In this document: piece by piece, positions 12,973 through 23,004 of the stretch | Numbering within the stretch: position 1 is the stretch's first letter | Layout of the letters: each line of letters starts with the position of its first letter | DNA from: Sindora glabra | Lineage: Eukaryota; Streptophyta; Magnoliopsida; Fabales; Fabaceae | Direction: 5' to 3' | Length of the DNA: 64,000 bases | Assembly: GCA_020226215.1 (NCBI GenBank) | Contig: CM035235.1 | Coordinates: 67,977,283-68,041,282 of the forward strand | The notes under the pieces: model-generated | Told to the model about the DNA's origin: nothing | What the model saw: only the letters and a program-made list of their open reading frames with translations | The model's database searches: none | Made by a program: the position numbers and the translations under genes

Positions 12973-13844
12973 TCATTCGTTGAAATATATAATAAATAAA
13001 TTAATTTATAATTTATTAATTTTATCAATAAATTATAAGTTATTATTTGATGCACTAATTTATTTAAAAAATTAAGTTTTTATTTGATAAATTTTACAAC
13101 ATAGCTTAAAGTTTATAAGTTAATAATTTTTCAAAATTTTTTCAAATTTATTCATTTTTTAAATGATAACTAATATATTAATTATGTAAATAAATATTTA
13201 ATATATTTTTATTAATTTAATGTAATTAAAAAATATGTGATACCATAAAAATAATTAATTAAATTTTAGATAATTATATTATTATTTTAATATTTGCATT
13301 AATATAATTTGATTTTAAAATAAATATGAATTAATTTAAATTCCATATATTTATTTATATTAATATATATGCTATTTTATATTTTTAGCCAATTTTTACT
13401 AAACATTTCTATTATATTTAGTTAAGCTATCGGTTAGAGCTTAGATATATTTTATTAATATATTATAGTAAATTCGTAGTCAGGAAGTTATCACCTAGAC
13501 CTAGTGATCCTCGGTTTCAAAACTCGTTTGGCAATGGCCTCTTTGAATGAGGAAATCTCAAAGAAAATTGTACGAAAGGGTCAATACTCATTCGCTTTCT
13601 AGTTTCTGCCCGCAAGTTTTCTTTATTCTTCTTATGGCCGAATATATAGAGCTTACTTTTCATTATTGTTTGAAGCAAATGTCACATGGAATCCCTTATT
13701 TGTAGGTCGAATTCCACTTCAGTGACAACAACCTTCTTCGGATGATTTCCTTAAAAGTTCGTTATCTCGAAGCCCAAAAGCCATATCCTATAATTGGCAT
13801 TTTTCTATAATGAGCCGACATAGTATTTATTTCCTTATTTATAG

Positions 13845-14105
13845 AAATAATGGTTATTACATTTCTTAAATTTTGTAATTAGTTAATATTATTAATATCT
13901 TATTTCTATATTTATTATAATTATTCATTCATCTCTTCTTTTATAATGTTAAAATAAATAACATAATTAAAAAGTAAACATATATTTGATATTATTAAGG
14001 TAGAATTTATCAATCTATTTTAATATTACAAGTGAAAATATGGGTAAATAATTATAACAAATATAAAAAATAAATAGTATTAGTTATAAAATTTAAAGAA
14101 TATAA
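13845..14105. mobile_element. AT-rich MITE family, copy 1 (in La1-A intron 2)
   Basis: This block (TTATAATTATTCATTC ... TTAAAATAAAT ... AAACATATATTTGATATT ... AATTATAACAAATATAAA ... AGTTATAAAATTTAAAG) recurs in the same order at 48870-49140. A further diverged copy is at 14650-14940, and a half copy abuts the MULE at 36753-36840. The sequence is nearly self-complementary end to end, as expected for a MITE. Positions of the true ends are uncertain. Confidence 0.5.
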
Positions 14106-14420
14106 TACTCAACATCTTTATAAATGAGAGATTAAATATTGTATTTATTCATACAGATGCAAGTGAAAAGAAAGATGAATAATTGTAATAAATGTAAAAA
14201 ATAAAAAATTAATAATATTAATTTTAAAATTTTAAAAAATATAATAACCAACATCTTTATTGATAAAGGACTAGATATTATATTTATCTTTTTGTAATTG
14301 TCTACGTACCCATAAGCAATAACGATGTTTAATTTGCATGTAATTGGATATTTCAAAATCAGTTTCTTTTCGTACAGATGCAAGTTCAATGTTTCCATTC
14401 TCTAATAATAATTTAAACAT
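14106..14420. repeat. Partial tandem copy of the AT-rich MITE right half
   Basis: Positions about 14155-14300 repeat the preceding 14030-14150 segment (GATGAATAATTGTAATAAATGT ... CCAACATCTTTAT), giving a period of roughly 150 bp. It is a duplicated right half of the MITE, all inside the enlarged La1-A intron. Confidence 0.4.
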
Positions 14421-14649
14421 AAATGCAAGCTGCTAAATGCGTATTTCATTTGTATTTCTTACCTCATGCTACGGTTGTTGTTGTTAGTTGAGCTCTGATA
14501 TGTTCTTTCTCTCGAATGAGAAATTACCTTGGTATGAGTTCTGCAAAACGTGAGGACATCTCTGAAAATATCATAAAGGATTTCTTGAAGATTCTGAGGA
14601 TGGTGGGCGAAGTATATCAACTGTTTATAAAGTGATTAATAGATTTAGC

Positions 14650-14940
14650 AGTAAACATTGTATTTAATCCTTTATCTATCAAAATGAGATTGTTATGTGC
14701 ATTCGTCAAATTTTATAATAAATATTATTAATTCTTTATTTTTATATTTATCGTAATTATTTATGTCTTCGTGCACTTGCAATGCTAAAAAATATTGAAG
14801 TAAATTATTAAATTTTATTATAATTAATGATGTTAATTATATTCTTACTTTTCATCGTTTATTCTAGTATTACAAGATAATGACAAATTATTATAACAAA
14901 TGTAAACATAAGAGATCAATAATATTATTAATTATACTTT
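14650..14940. mobile_element. AT-rich MITE family, diverged copy
   Basis: Same order of blocks as the copy at 13845-14105 (TTATCGTAATTATTTATG, then AATGCTAAAA, then AGTATTACAAG, then AATTATTATAACAAATG), but more diverged. It lies just downstream of where homology to La1 ends. Confidence 0.4.
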
Positions 14941-15538
14941 TTTCATGCTTTATTATTTGTTATAGTTAATTAATTTCATAAATATTAAAAAAATATTTTT
15001 ATTTATTTATTCTTAGCAAACTTTTTAAAATTACCTTTTAATTTTTTATTATGTACAAAACCTAAAATATTTAAAAATAGAAAGAGAAATATAATGGAAT
15101 AAATATATTAAGACATTTTAAGAAGGATAGTGAAGTGTTTATTGGAAAATACAAGGATAAAATCTTTAAAAAAAAGTATATTTAATACTTTATTAAAATT
15201 TAAAAAAATAAATAAAAATTCATTTAAAATACAATATATAATAAAAAATGAAGAGAATAACATTTAAAAAAAATATAATAATATAAATGAGAAATAAATT
15301 ATTGTATTTACTCTTTGTTTTGTGTTCCCTTGTTATTGTGTTTACTATAAAAATAAATGAATTGATTACTTGAATTCTCGAGGAGATATAGAGTGCAACG
15401 AAGGCCCTTTGAAGGGAAGTACCACAGATGATAAAGCACGGTGCATGCTTTGCTACCTTGGCTGATATATAGCATGATAATGATAATTCGGTGCCTAAAC
15501 CTAATTAGCATTTCTATTGATAGATAAATTTGCATTAC
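14941..15538. other. No recognised gene
   Basis: AT-rich sequence. Nothing was recognised apart from scattered A runs. Confidence 0.5.
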
Positions 15539-15830
15539 TTAAGTCGGGAAGTTGTTACAGTAACCTAAACGGCCGACCCTCCCTTCCCCCCGATGCAACA
15601 AGGGGATAATAACCCCCGGACGCGCCAAATGCGTCAGGCAGATGGAAGTCCTGGCCAACCGATACGGAAAGTAATCATAGGATTCACCGAATGGGCTCTG
15701 CAATTCCCGGGGCTTCCTTTTTCTCGGGATGACGACAACTATACGCCCCTTTTCCGCCGGTATTTCCCAGGGTCTGTTTTTTCGGATCCTCTCGTAAAGA
15801 AAATGACTTTTCATTTTCTTAAAATTTTAA
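15539..15830. other. GC-rich island, possible organellar insertion
   Basis: About 290 bp are close to half G+C in surroundings near a quarter G+C, with sharp borders at both sides. Both strands are open for about 90 codons (plus frame from 15593, minus frame from 15814). The composition, with CCCGGGG and CCCCCGG runs and bidirectional openness, resembles plant mitochondrial DNA more than any of the local transposons. I do not recognise a gene in either direction. It could equally be part of an unidentified element. Confidence 0.3.
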
Positions 15831-16480
15831 CTGGGGATATTTGTGAAATTTTCATTTATGGTCCATCGATTCCTATCTCAGCGCAGTTACCTTCTTTTTG
15901 GTCTCTTGTTTTTCCATTTTCTAAGTTTTATACACAAAAGGCCATCCTTTTCTTCTTTTTTTTTACGCTTAAACTTAAATTCCAAACTTGAAAAGTGTTG
16001 GAATTTTTTTAACAATAGGTAGACAGTTATTCATTTAATATACACACATAAAATTTAAATTTAAATTTTAGATATAATAAAAAATAAATATCTAAATTAA
16101 TATTAAATATTACTATGCCACAAAAATACTAACAAAAAATATTGAAATTTTAACAAAATACTTCTCACTAATTCTTTTAGTGATTTCTTTTATCTTCCTT
16201 GATAGAGTAGTTTAAAAATTAGATCACGTTAAATCATTACGTTTTGTTATTTTTTACTTTTTTCATTTTAAATTATTGATAGAATTATCAATTTCATTCT
16301 ACAATTATAAGACACTAGTAAAACAATTCATAAATTGTATGAAGTTATAATTTCATGTATAAATAATAGTCCGCATAATAATTTCATCCCTTCATATGAA
16401 TTCATATAGATAATTTTATACTTAAATAATTATATAAAGAGATAAAATTGTATGTATAGATAATATTCGAGAATGAAATT
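15831..16480. other. No recognised gene
   Basis: Composition returns to AT-rich after the GC island. No coding or RNA feature was recognised before the Copia flank. Confidence 0.5.
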
Positions 16481-16525
16481 ATAATTTTATATAATTCAAA
16501 GAATATTTTATTAAAATCTTATAAT
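16481..16525. repeat. 45-bp direct repeat flanking the Copia element, left copy
   Basis: This sequence, starting ATAATTTTATATAATTCAAA and ending CTTATAAT, is repeated directly after the right LTR at 22960-23004 with 42 of 45 matches. The innermost 5 bp next to the left LTR (ATAAT) equals the first 5 bp after the right LTR, as expected for a 5-bp target duplication. Confidence 0.75.
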
Positions 16526-16878
16526 TGTTATGAATAATTGTTAAATGTGAATATCCATAAGTTAAACGTTATACCCCTAATTATGATCAATTATTAGGAT
16601 TCAATTATAATTAATTATATCCTCAATTATAATCATATTGTTAGGTTTCAATTATGATTAATTATACCCTCAATTATAATCAATTATTAGAATTCAATTT
16701 ATTTATGAATTATCATTATGAAATTGTAACGTATGATCAATTTGACTTATAAATATTAGTTATATAAATCATTTTGTATATAGTTGAATGAATTATTCTC
16801 CTTCTTCTTATTATTCTTCTTCTTCTCTTTCATCTCTTTCTTTTATCATTTTCTTAAGTGTTTAATATTTTCATAACA
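16526..16878 (+). repeat. Copia left LTR
   Basis: 353-bp LTR beginning TGTTATGAATAATTG and ending TTTTCATAACA. It aligns over its length with 22606-22959, with roughly one difference per ten bases by eye, implying an old insertion. A TATAAATA-like stretch near 16750 (GACTTATAAATATTAG) could be its promoter. Confidence 0.85.
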
Positions 16879-17135
16879 TAAAATGGCTTAGCTGAACCAT
16901 TGATTAAACAATTTCAATTAATAGTAAGACCCATGCTTATGAGAACAAAACTCCTTATTTCTATTTAGAGACATGCAATTCTACATGTAATAGCACTTGT
17001 GCGCATCAGAGCAAATAGTTATTATAAATACTCCCATTTACAATTGACTTATGGTCAAGAGCTAAATATTTTCCATCTCGAAATTTTTGGATATGTAATA
17101 TATATTCTAATAGTTCCACCACAATATACTAAGAT

Positions 17136-17946
17136 GGGACCTTAAAGGAGATTGGGAATATATATTGGTATGATTGCCTTTTTATTATAAAATATCTTGA
17201 GCCAATGACAAGGGACTTATTTATAGCACATTTTACTGATTGTCATTTTAATAAATTAATTTTCTCAACATTATGAGAAGAAAAAGATAAGCAACTGGTC
17301 AAAGAAATTATATGAAATATTTTACAAAATATTGATCCTCATACAAAGTAATGTGAACTTAAAGTTCAAAAAATAATCTACTTATAAAGTATAGCTAACC
17401 AACTATCAAATGCATTTACTAACCTAAAGAAAGTGATTAAGTCACATATATTAGTTGCTAATGCTCTAATAAGGATTGATGTCCCTAAAGGACATTCCAT
17501 CAATGAAAAAGTTAATGAGTCTAAGGCACACCAAAAGCTTGGTGACGGGACCTTAAAGGAGATTGAAAATATAATCATTTTATTATAAAATATCTTAAGC
17601 TAATGACAAGGGACTTATTTATAGGACATTTTACTGATTGTCATTTTAATAAATTAATTTTCTCAACATTATGGGGAGAAAAAGATAAGCAACTGGTCAA
17701 AGAAATTACATGAAATATTTTACAAAATATTGATCCTCGCATAAAGTAATGTGAACTTAAAATTCAAAAAATAATTTACTTACAAAGTATAGCTAACCAA
17801 CTGTCAGATGCATTTACTGACCTAAAAAAAAGTGATTAAGTCACATATACCAACTGCTAATGCTCCAATAAGGATTGATGTCCCTAAAGGATAATCCATC
17901 AATGAAAAAGTTAATGAGTCTAAGGCACACCAAAAGTTTGGTAGAC
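17136..17946 (+). repeat. 411-bp tandem duplication inside Copia pol
   Basis: The segment starting GGGACCTTAAAGGAGATTG at 17136 starts again at 17547, and both copies end with AAGGCACACCAAAAG(C/T)TTGGT. The period is 411 bp, a multiple of three. The second copy is slightly shorter near its start, with about 16 bp lost around TATAATCATTTTATTAT. Copies differ at scattered sites, so the duplication is old. Confidence 0.8.
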
Positions 17947-18566
17947 CAATAGGTTCAAAAGATAGAAATCCTTGCAAAAGAAAAGAAGCAATTATTCAAG
18001 ACAAACCCATTAAAGAAATAGATACTCCTGAATAGTCTAGAGACATAACAAATAATATAATTTTAGAAGAAGTTAAGGTACTTGAAAATGATGAAGAAGA
18101 TGAAAATAAGGATATCTCAATAAACTATATCTCTACAAGGAAAAGATTGAACTACAAAGAAGTAATTATCAACAACATTTTTACATATAATGTAGCACTT
18201 AATATTATGAATGATAATGAGCATCATGAACCTAGATTTGTTGATAAATATCGACATAGATATGATTGAGCAAAATGGAAAAACACAATTCAAGTAAAAT
18301 TGAATTCACTTTTAAAAATATAAAGTTTTTAGACCTATAGTCCAAACACTTGAAGGTGTAATACTTGTTGGGTACAAATGAGTATTTGTGCATAAACAAA
18401 CTGAGAAAAATGAAGTTTTAAAATATAAAACATGGCTTGTTGCCCAAGGTTTTACATAAAGACCTAGAATTGATTATGAGTTCACTTATTCTCCTATAAT
18501 ATATGCAATTACATTTTGTTATCTTATTAGTCTAGCAGTATATGAAAAACTTGATATGCATCTTAT

Positions 18567-18872
18567 GGATGTTGTTATAGCCTTATTATATATTTCACTT
18601 GATCATAATGTCTATATGAAAATCCTAAAAGGATTTAAGATGCTTGAAGCATGTAATTCAAAAGTCCCGATAACTTTATTCAATTAAATTACAAAATATT
18701 TGTATGGATTAAAGCAATTTGGATGTTGTTATAGCCTTTTATATAGTTCACTTAATCATGACGTCTATATGAAAATCCTAAAAGGATTTAAGATGCCTGA
18801 AGCATGTAATTCAAAGTCTCGCGAACTTTATTCAATTAAATTACAAAATCTTTGTATGAATTAAAGTAGTTT
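18567..18872 (+). repeat. 154-bp tandem duplication inside Copia reverse transcriptase
   Basis: GGATGTTGTTATAGCC at 18567 recurs at 18721, and both copies run through ATGAAAATCCTAAAAGGATTTAAGATG to ATTAAAGNANTTTG. The period of 154 is not a multiple of three, so the duplication itself shifts the reverse transcriptase frame. Confidence 0.75.
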
Positions 18873-20024
18873 GAATGAATGTGGTATAATCGTCTTAGTG
18901 AATACTTATTAAAGAAAATGTATAATAATGACTAAATATGTCCATGTATTTTCATAAAATGAATAAATTTTGAATTTATAATTATTATTATTGTATATGT
19001 TGATGATTTGAATATTATCGAAACTCTTGAAGAGATTCAAAAGGTGATTGATTGTTAAAAGAAAGAATTTAAAATGAAAAATCTTAGAAAAATAAAGTTT
19101 TGCCTTGGCTTGCAGATTAAATATTTAAAAGATAAAATTTTTATACATCAATCAACTTATACCCAAAATATCCTTAAAAAATTTTTCATAGATAAAACAC
19201 ATCCATTAAGTACCCCAATGGTTGTTTAGTCACTCAATGTGAAAAAGGATATCTTTCGACTTCGAGATGATAATGAAAAAATTATTGGTCCTGAAGTACC
19301 ATATCTTAATACTATTAGTGCATTGATATATCTTACTAATAATACAAGACCTAATATAACTTTTGTTGTGAGCTTGTTAGAAAAGTTTAGTTCCCTTCCA
19401 ACCCAAAGAGATTGGAATGGAATTAAACATATACCTCTAAGGTACTATTGATATGGGCTTATTATATGCAAATAGATTTAAACCATAATTCATAAGTTAT
19501 GTAGATACTAGATATTTATTTGATCCATATAAAACTAGATCTCAAACAAGCTATTTATTAATAAGTGGTAATACATTTATAAGTAGTAATATAGTTGTTT
19601 CATGGCGTTTCACCAAACAAACACTCACTACCATCTAGGGGTGGAAATCGATCAGGTAGGACCGGTTAACAGGTATAATTTCAATCGACCACCCCTAACC
19701 GATTCTACTTAAATCTTAACCAAAACCTACTACTTGGAATGCCTAAACCAACATTAACCAACTAAGTCGGTTTGGAGTGGATTCAAGTGAGTTTGGTTGG
19801 TTTAAGTTAATGTTCCACCAAATAAGTAGGGGAAAAAAAACAACAAACAATGGATATAAATTAGCATTTCAAACCACAATGATAAAGTAATCAGGTGAAA
19901 CTATGGCAGAAAAAGAATTCTTTATGGTGTTCGATGTCAAAATTAAAATTTATAACTAACAGAAAACAAGACAACAAATAATATTCAAGTAATAATTCAA
20001 ACAGATTTATCCTAAGCATACTTT

Positions 20025-20640
20025 AACAAGATGTGGTGTTGCAGCTTCTGCTAACATGCCACGTAAAGCATCCCAAACACCATCACTGTAAATAGTAAGC
20101 CTGCCTCCAGCTGAAGACAACTGCATAAACAAAATAAAAAGAAGGAAAAAAAAGAGATCAAAGAAAATATACTGTAAATGATATAAACAAAAAGAGATGC
20201 AACGAAAAAGAATTATATGCACTTCAGTACTCACTGTAAGAGAAAAAGCCTAATATTCTTGTATGTATAAGAGGGTAATGACCAACCTTCACTTGCTTTA
20301 CATAAGGCATCAGGACAATAAATTCACCAACATCTATATCCCTAGTAGATCTTGAAAGACACAAATCACTAAGCTAACTTCTCAACGGACCAACCTAAAG
20401 AGAATCATAGTGCACCAGTTAAACATGCAAGTAAACACTAACACAAATGCAAACTTATTCTAAAGAGAATATAGTTAAAGTACATGAAGAATAATTTATC
20501 TATCAAAGTACTATTTTATCTTTCCATGGTAATCTCTTAAAACGAGAACAAAATTAAAAAGAAATGTACTTATGCACTTCAGCACCACCATCGGTGTTTA
20601 ATGCACCCACCTCACCCTACTTGAAGTAATTCGCACCCTC
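20025..20640 (-). pseudogene. Captured protein phosphatase 2C fragment (three exons with introns)
   Basis: Three pieces of a plant PP2C (the clade with GEVGRLNTGGG-type sequence) lie in correct order on minus. Exon a, about 20571-20640, has GEVGALNTDGGAEV. Exon b, 20287-20394, has VGPLR, CLSRSTRDIDVGEF and MPYVKQVK. Exon c, 20025-20120, has LSSAGGRLTIYSDGVWDAL, then GMLAEAATPHLVK with about nine residues lost between. The metal-binding Asp region SDGVWD is recognisable. The introns between them are retained, so capture was at DNA level and not through RNA. In-frame stops in exons a and b, and absence of the N-terminal catalytic part, make it non-coding as a phosphatase. It may produce small RNA against the parent gene; that is inference. 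Confidence 0.75.
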
Positions 20641-21599
20641 TTACTAAAAAGAAAACAAAGTGTGAAGTTATGTTACGTTAGTCAATTCCAAAAGACATTC
20701 AACCAACATCACATAAATAGCTTGCTCCTTTTTATTTGTTTCTAGCCTATGATCAACCGACGAGTAATGAACACCACCTATAGCAGGTTCCAATATGCAA
20801 CAAGAATCACTAATAAATGCAATAGTAACCACTCATTCTTCTATGATCACAAAGGTGACAGTTATTCTAGATGTTTTTGCTGTAAAAGTGAAGATAAATT
20901 ATTATACAAATCAAATATCTAACATGGGACAAAAATATCTGTTCCTAAATTGTTGCACCTTGTTACTATGATTAACCATAGATATCTGACTATAATAGAA
21001 AGACATAAATTTGAAGGAATAAATTAAAGTTATGGCTAATCCAAAAGAGCTGCTATGAAATTGATGGCACATGCACTTTAGTTTATAATAGGTACTGCCT
21101 CAAATTCAATAACTGAGACAGTAAATAATTTGTACCAAACACTGACTCCTTTGAGAAATAAAATTGTACTCTAACTGCCTCACGCACCTTTTTGTGCGGA
21201 ATAGTTTGCTCACCTTACACAATAATATTTAAAAGCAACAAGTTCTTGTAGGATTCAATATCAACTATTTGATCGGATTCAAGTTTTTCATTCATCTAAG
21301 AATGACCAAGTGGCACCGTCATGCTACATCAAGAAAAATTATAAGGATTCATCTACTATTCAATATCATTCTCAACAAGCAACGCAAATTAATTTGACTA
21401 CTAGCTCACAAGTTCAGTTTATCTAACTTAAGTACTTCTAATTTTGTAATAGATAGGTACAGAAGAGGCTGATAAACCCATTAGCGGTAGAGAAGAGAAA
21501 CCTATTGACAAAAATCACAAAACCACAACTCTAACCAGTTCCACCTACTCAGTGGACAATTTTAGGAAAAAAGTTTCAACAATTTAAAGAAAAAGTGCA

Positions 21600-21790
21600 A
21601 ATAAAGCCTTACCATAAGGAAGGATTCTCCCCTGCTTGAACTTTGTAGCTTTCAATCGAAGCTCCTTCGCCTTTCCAGCTGCTGATAGCAAGTGGAGCTT
21701 ATAGGTGAAATGTGATATTGGAAGAACAGGCTGGTAGAGCTGTTGTAACAATTGTAAGGAGGTGGAAGACTCCTAGTCAGCTAGTCCCAA
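21600..21790 (-). other. GC-richer segment of the hAT-like element, possibly captured sequence
   Basis: This segment is richer in G+C than its surroundings and has a splice-donor-like CTTATGGTAAGG on the minus strand. It may be another captured host piece, upstream of the PP2C exons. I do not recognise its product. Confidence 0.3.
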
Positions 21791-22103
21791 GGCACACAAG
21801 CAAGAGCAAAATAGAATAGAAGTATAGAACTGGTGGAAAAGACAAATTTGGCTTTTTTTGCTGTGTGGGAATGGGCAAGGAATACTAATAAGATGTTGTT
21901 TTTTACTTAACGCTCGGTCAAGTCCGGGTCCAAGTGGTTAAAAGCCACTCCACCTGTAATCGATCGAAACATTAAAATTATCCAATTCTTTAATCTGCTT
22001 CAATCCATTTGTCTTGTACCATCCGACCCTGACCAAAAATTTTTGGTTCGAGTTGGTCGGTTACAAGTGAATCGGTTTAACATTCCCACCCCTATTATGA
22101 CCT

Positions 22104-22605
22104 CTACCAATTATGCAGAAATTATAACAATTCACGAAGCAAGTTGAGAATGTATTTGATTAAGGTTATAACTCAATATATTTGAGAGACATGTGAGCTA
22201 TCCTCTTGCAAAAGAATTCTAACTATACTATTTGAAAATAATGTTGCATGTATAGATCAATTGAAGGAAGGATATAACAAAAGAGATCGAACGAAGCATA
22301 TTTCACCAAAATTCTTCTTCACCTCTGATTTTCAAAAGAAAGGTGATATTGATGTTCAACAAATTTGTTTAACAAATGATTTAGCAACCTATTTACTAAG
22401 GCATTATCTACCTCAACATTTAATTAGTATAGAAAATTAGAATGCGTCAGCTTAGAAATCTTAATTGATGTCGTTATGAGAGAGAGGTAATATGCACTAT
22501 ACTCTTTTTTCCTTTGTTATAGTTTTTGTCCCATTGGATTTTTCCTAACAAGGTTTTCAATGAGGCGGTATCCTATTATGTATTATATGGACATCCAAGG
22601 GGGAG
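22104..22605 (+). pseudogene. Copia RNase H C-terminal part and 3' end
   Basis: Resumes the retroelement after the nested transposon. TNYAEIITIHEA and, in shifted frames, the region equivalent to the conserved RNase H tail (acidic DN-AACI and HISPKFF-like stretches) are recognisable with stops. It ends at the polypurine tract beside the right LTR. Confidence 0.7.
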
Positions 22606-22959
22606 TGTTATCAATAATTATTAAATGTAAATATCCATAAATCAAACGTTATATCACTAATTATGATCAATTATTAGGATTTAATTTTGATAAACTATAT
22701 CTCCAATTATAATCTTATTATTATGTTTTAATTATAATTAATTATACCCCAAATTATAATCAATTATTAGGATTCAATTTTATTTATGAATTATCATTAT
22801 GAAATTATAATATATGATCAATTTGCTCTATAAATATGGGTTGTACAAATCATTTTATATATAATTAAATAAATTATTCTCCTCCTTCTTATTATTATTC
22901 TTCATCTCTTTCATATCTTTTTTTTATCATTTTCTTAAGTGTTTAATATTTTCATAACA
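22606..22959 (+). repeat. Copia right LTR
   Basis: 354 bp beginning TGTTATCAATAATTATT directly after the polypurine tract and ending TTTTCATAACA. It pairs with 16526-16878. Confidence 0.85.
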
Positions 22960-23004
22960 ATAATTTTATATAATTTAAAGAATATTTTATTGAAACCTTA
23001 TAAT
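22960..23004. repeat. 45-bp direct repeat flanking the Copia element, right copy
   Basis: Matches 16481-16525 at 42 of 45 positions. Beyond it the sequences diverge. Confidence 0.75.

Larger units (their letters stand above)
13480..14602 (+). pseudogene. LA1: La1 fragment A: exons 1-3 of a La-type RNA-binding protein
   Basis: First of three La1 copies. La proteins bind the 3' oligo-U tails of new polymerase III RNAs through a La motif and an RRM. Exon 1 (13533-about 13577) encodes MASLNEEISKKIV. Exon 2 (13706-about 13782, after TTTGTAG) encodes VEFHFSDNNL, the La-motif core. Exon 3 (about 14491-14602) includes AKREDISENIIKD and an EDGG-like end. A missing base in exon 2 (CGGATGATT, where copy C has CGGGATGATT) shifts the frame, exon 3 lacks about 30 nt, and homology stops after exon 3. 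The intron between exons 2 and 3 has grown by insertion of an AT-rich MITE. The 5' leader also matches copies B and C. The copy is truncated and non-functional. Confidence 0.75.
16900..19632 (+). pseudogene. Copia pol: integrase end, linker, reverse transcriptase, start of RNase H
   Basis: Decayed pol polyprotein. Integrase C-terminal motifs are visible about 16930-17130 (RTKLLIS, ILHVIALVRIRA, YTKMGP). A linker with KQLVKEI and IRIDVPKG follows and is present twice through tandem duplication. Reverse transcriptase runs about 18290-19250, with LYGLKQ-like residues and the catalytic YVDD at 18996-19007. The connection region at about 19239-19440 reads YLNTISALIYLTNNTRPNITF. RNase H begins at about 19500 (YVDTRYLFDPYKT ... 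SNIVVSWRFTKQT) and breaks at 19633, where a DNA transposon is inserted. The frame shifts repeatedly and carries stops. Confidence 0.8.
19636..22094. mobile_element. hAT-like DNA transposon nested in Copia, carrying PP2C exons
   Basis: A 2459-bp insertion interrupts the Copia RNase H region; retroelement sequence resumes at about 22104 with TNYAEIITIHEA. Left end: TAGGGGTGGAAATCGATC. Right end, read on the opposite strand: TAGGGGTGGGAATGTTAAAC. Terminal TAGGGGTGG(A/G)AAT repeats and CGGTT-rich subterminal repeats are typical of plant hAT elements. No transposase is present, so it is non-autonomous. The expected 8-bp target duplication was not resolved; only CTACCA is shared near both borders (19628-19633, 22104-22109). 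Confidence 0.7.
16526..22959 (+). mobile_element. Ty1/Copia LTR retrotransposon, internally deleted and decayed
   Basis: A 6434-bp element bounded by two LTRs, with a polypurine tract (AAGGGGGAGTG, about 22597-22607) immediately before the right LTR. The internal region begins inside the integrase domain, so gag, protease and the zinc-binding part of integrase are missing. No clear tRNA primer site follows the left LTR. A 411-bp tandem duplication, a 154-bp tandem duplication and a nested hAT-like element make up part of the length. Many stops exist in all frames, so it is non-autonomous. Confidence 0.85.

Noticed and set aside
13500..13800. First read as a possible organellar insertion because it is less AT-rich
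   Set aside because: Leader, exon 1 and exon 2 align with La1 copies B and C, including the FSD-N-L core, so it is a nuclear La1 fragment.
15593..15991. 132-codon plus frame as a protein gene
   Set aside because: No recognised domain; its second half runs into AT-rich, Phe-rich sequence, and the opposite strand is open too.
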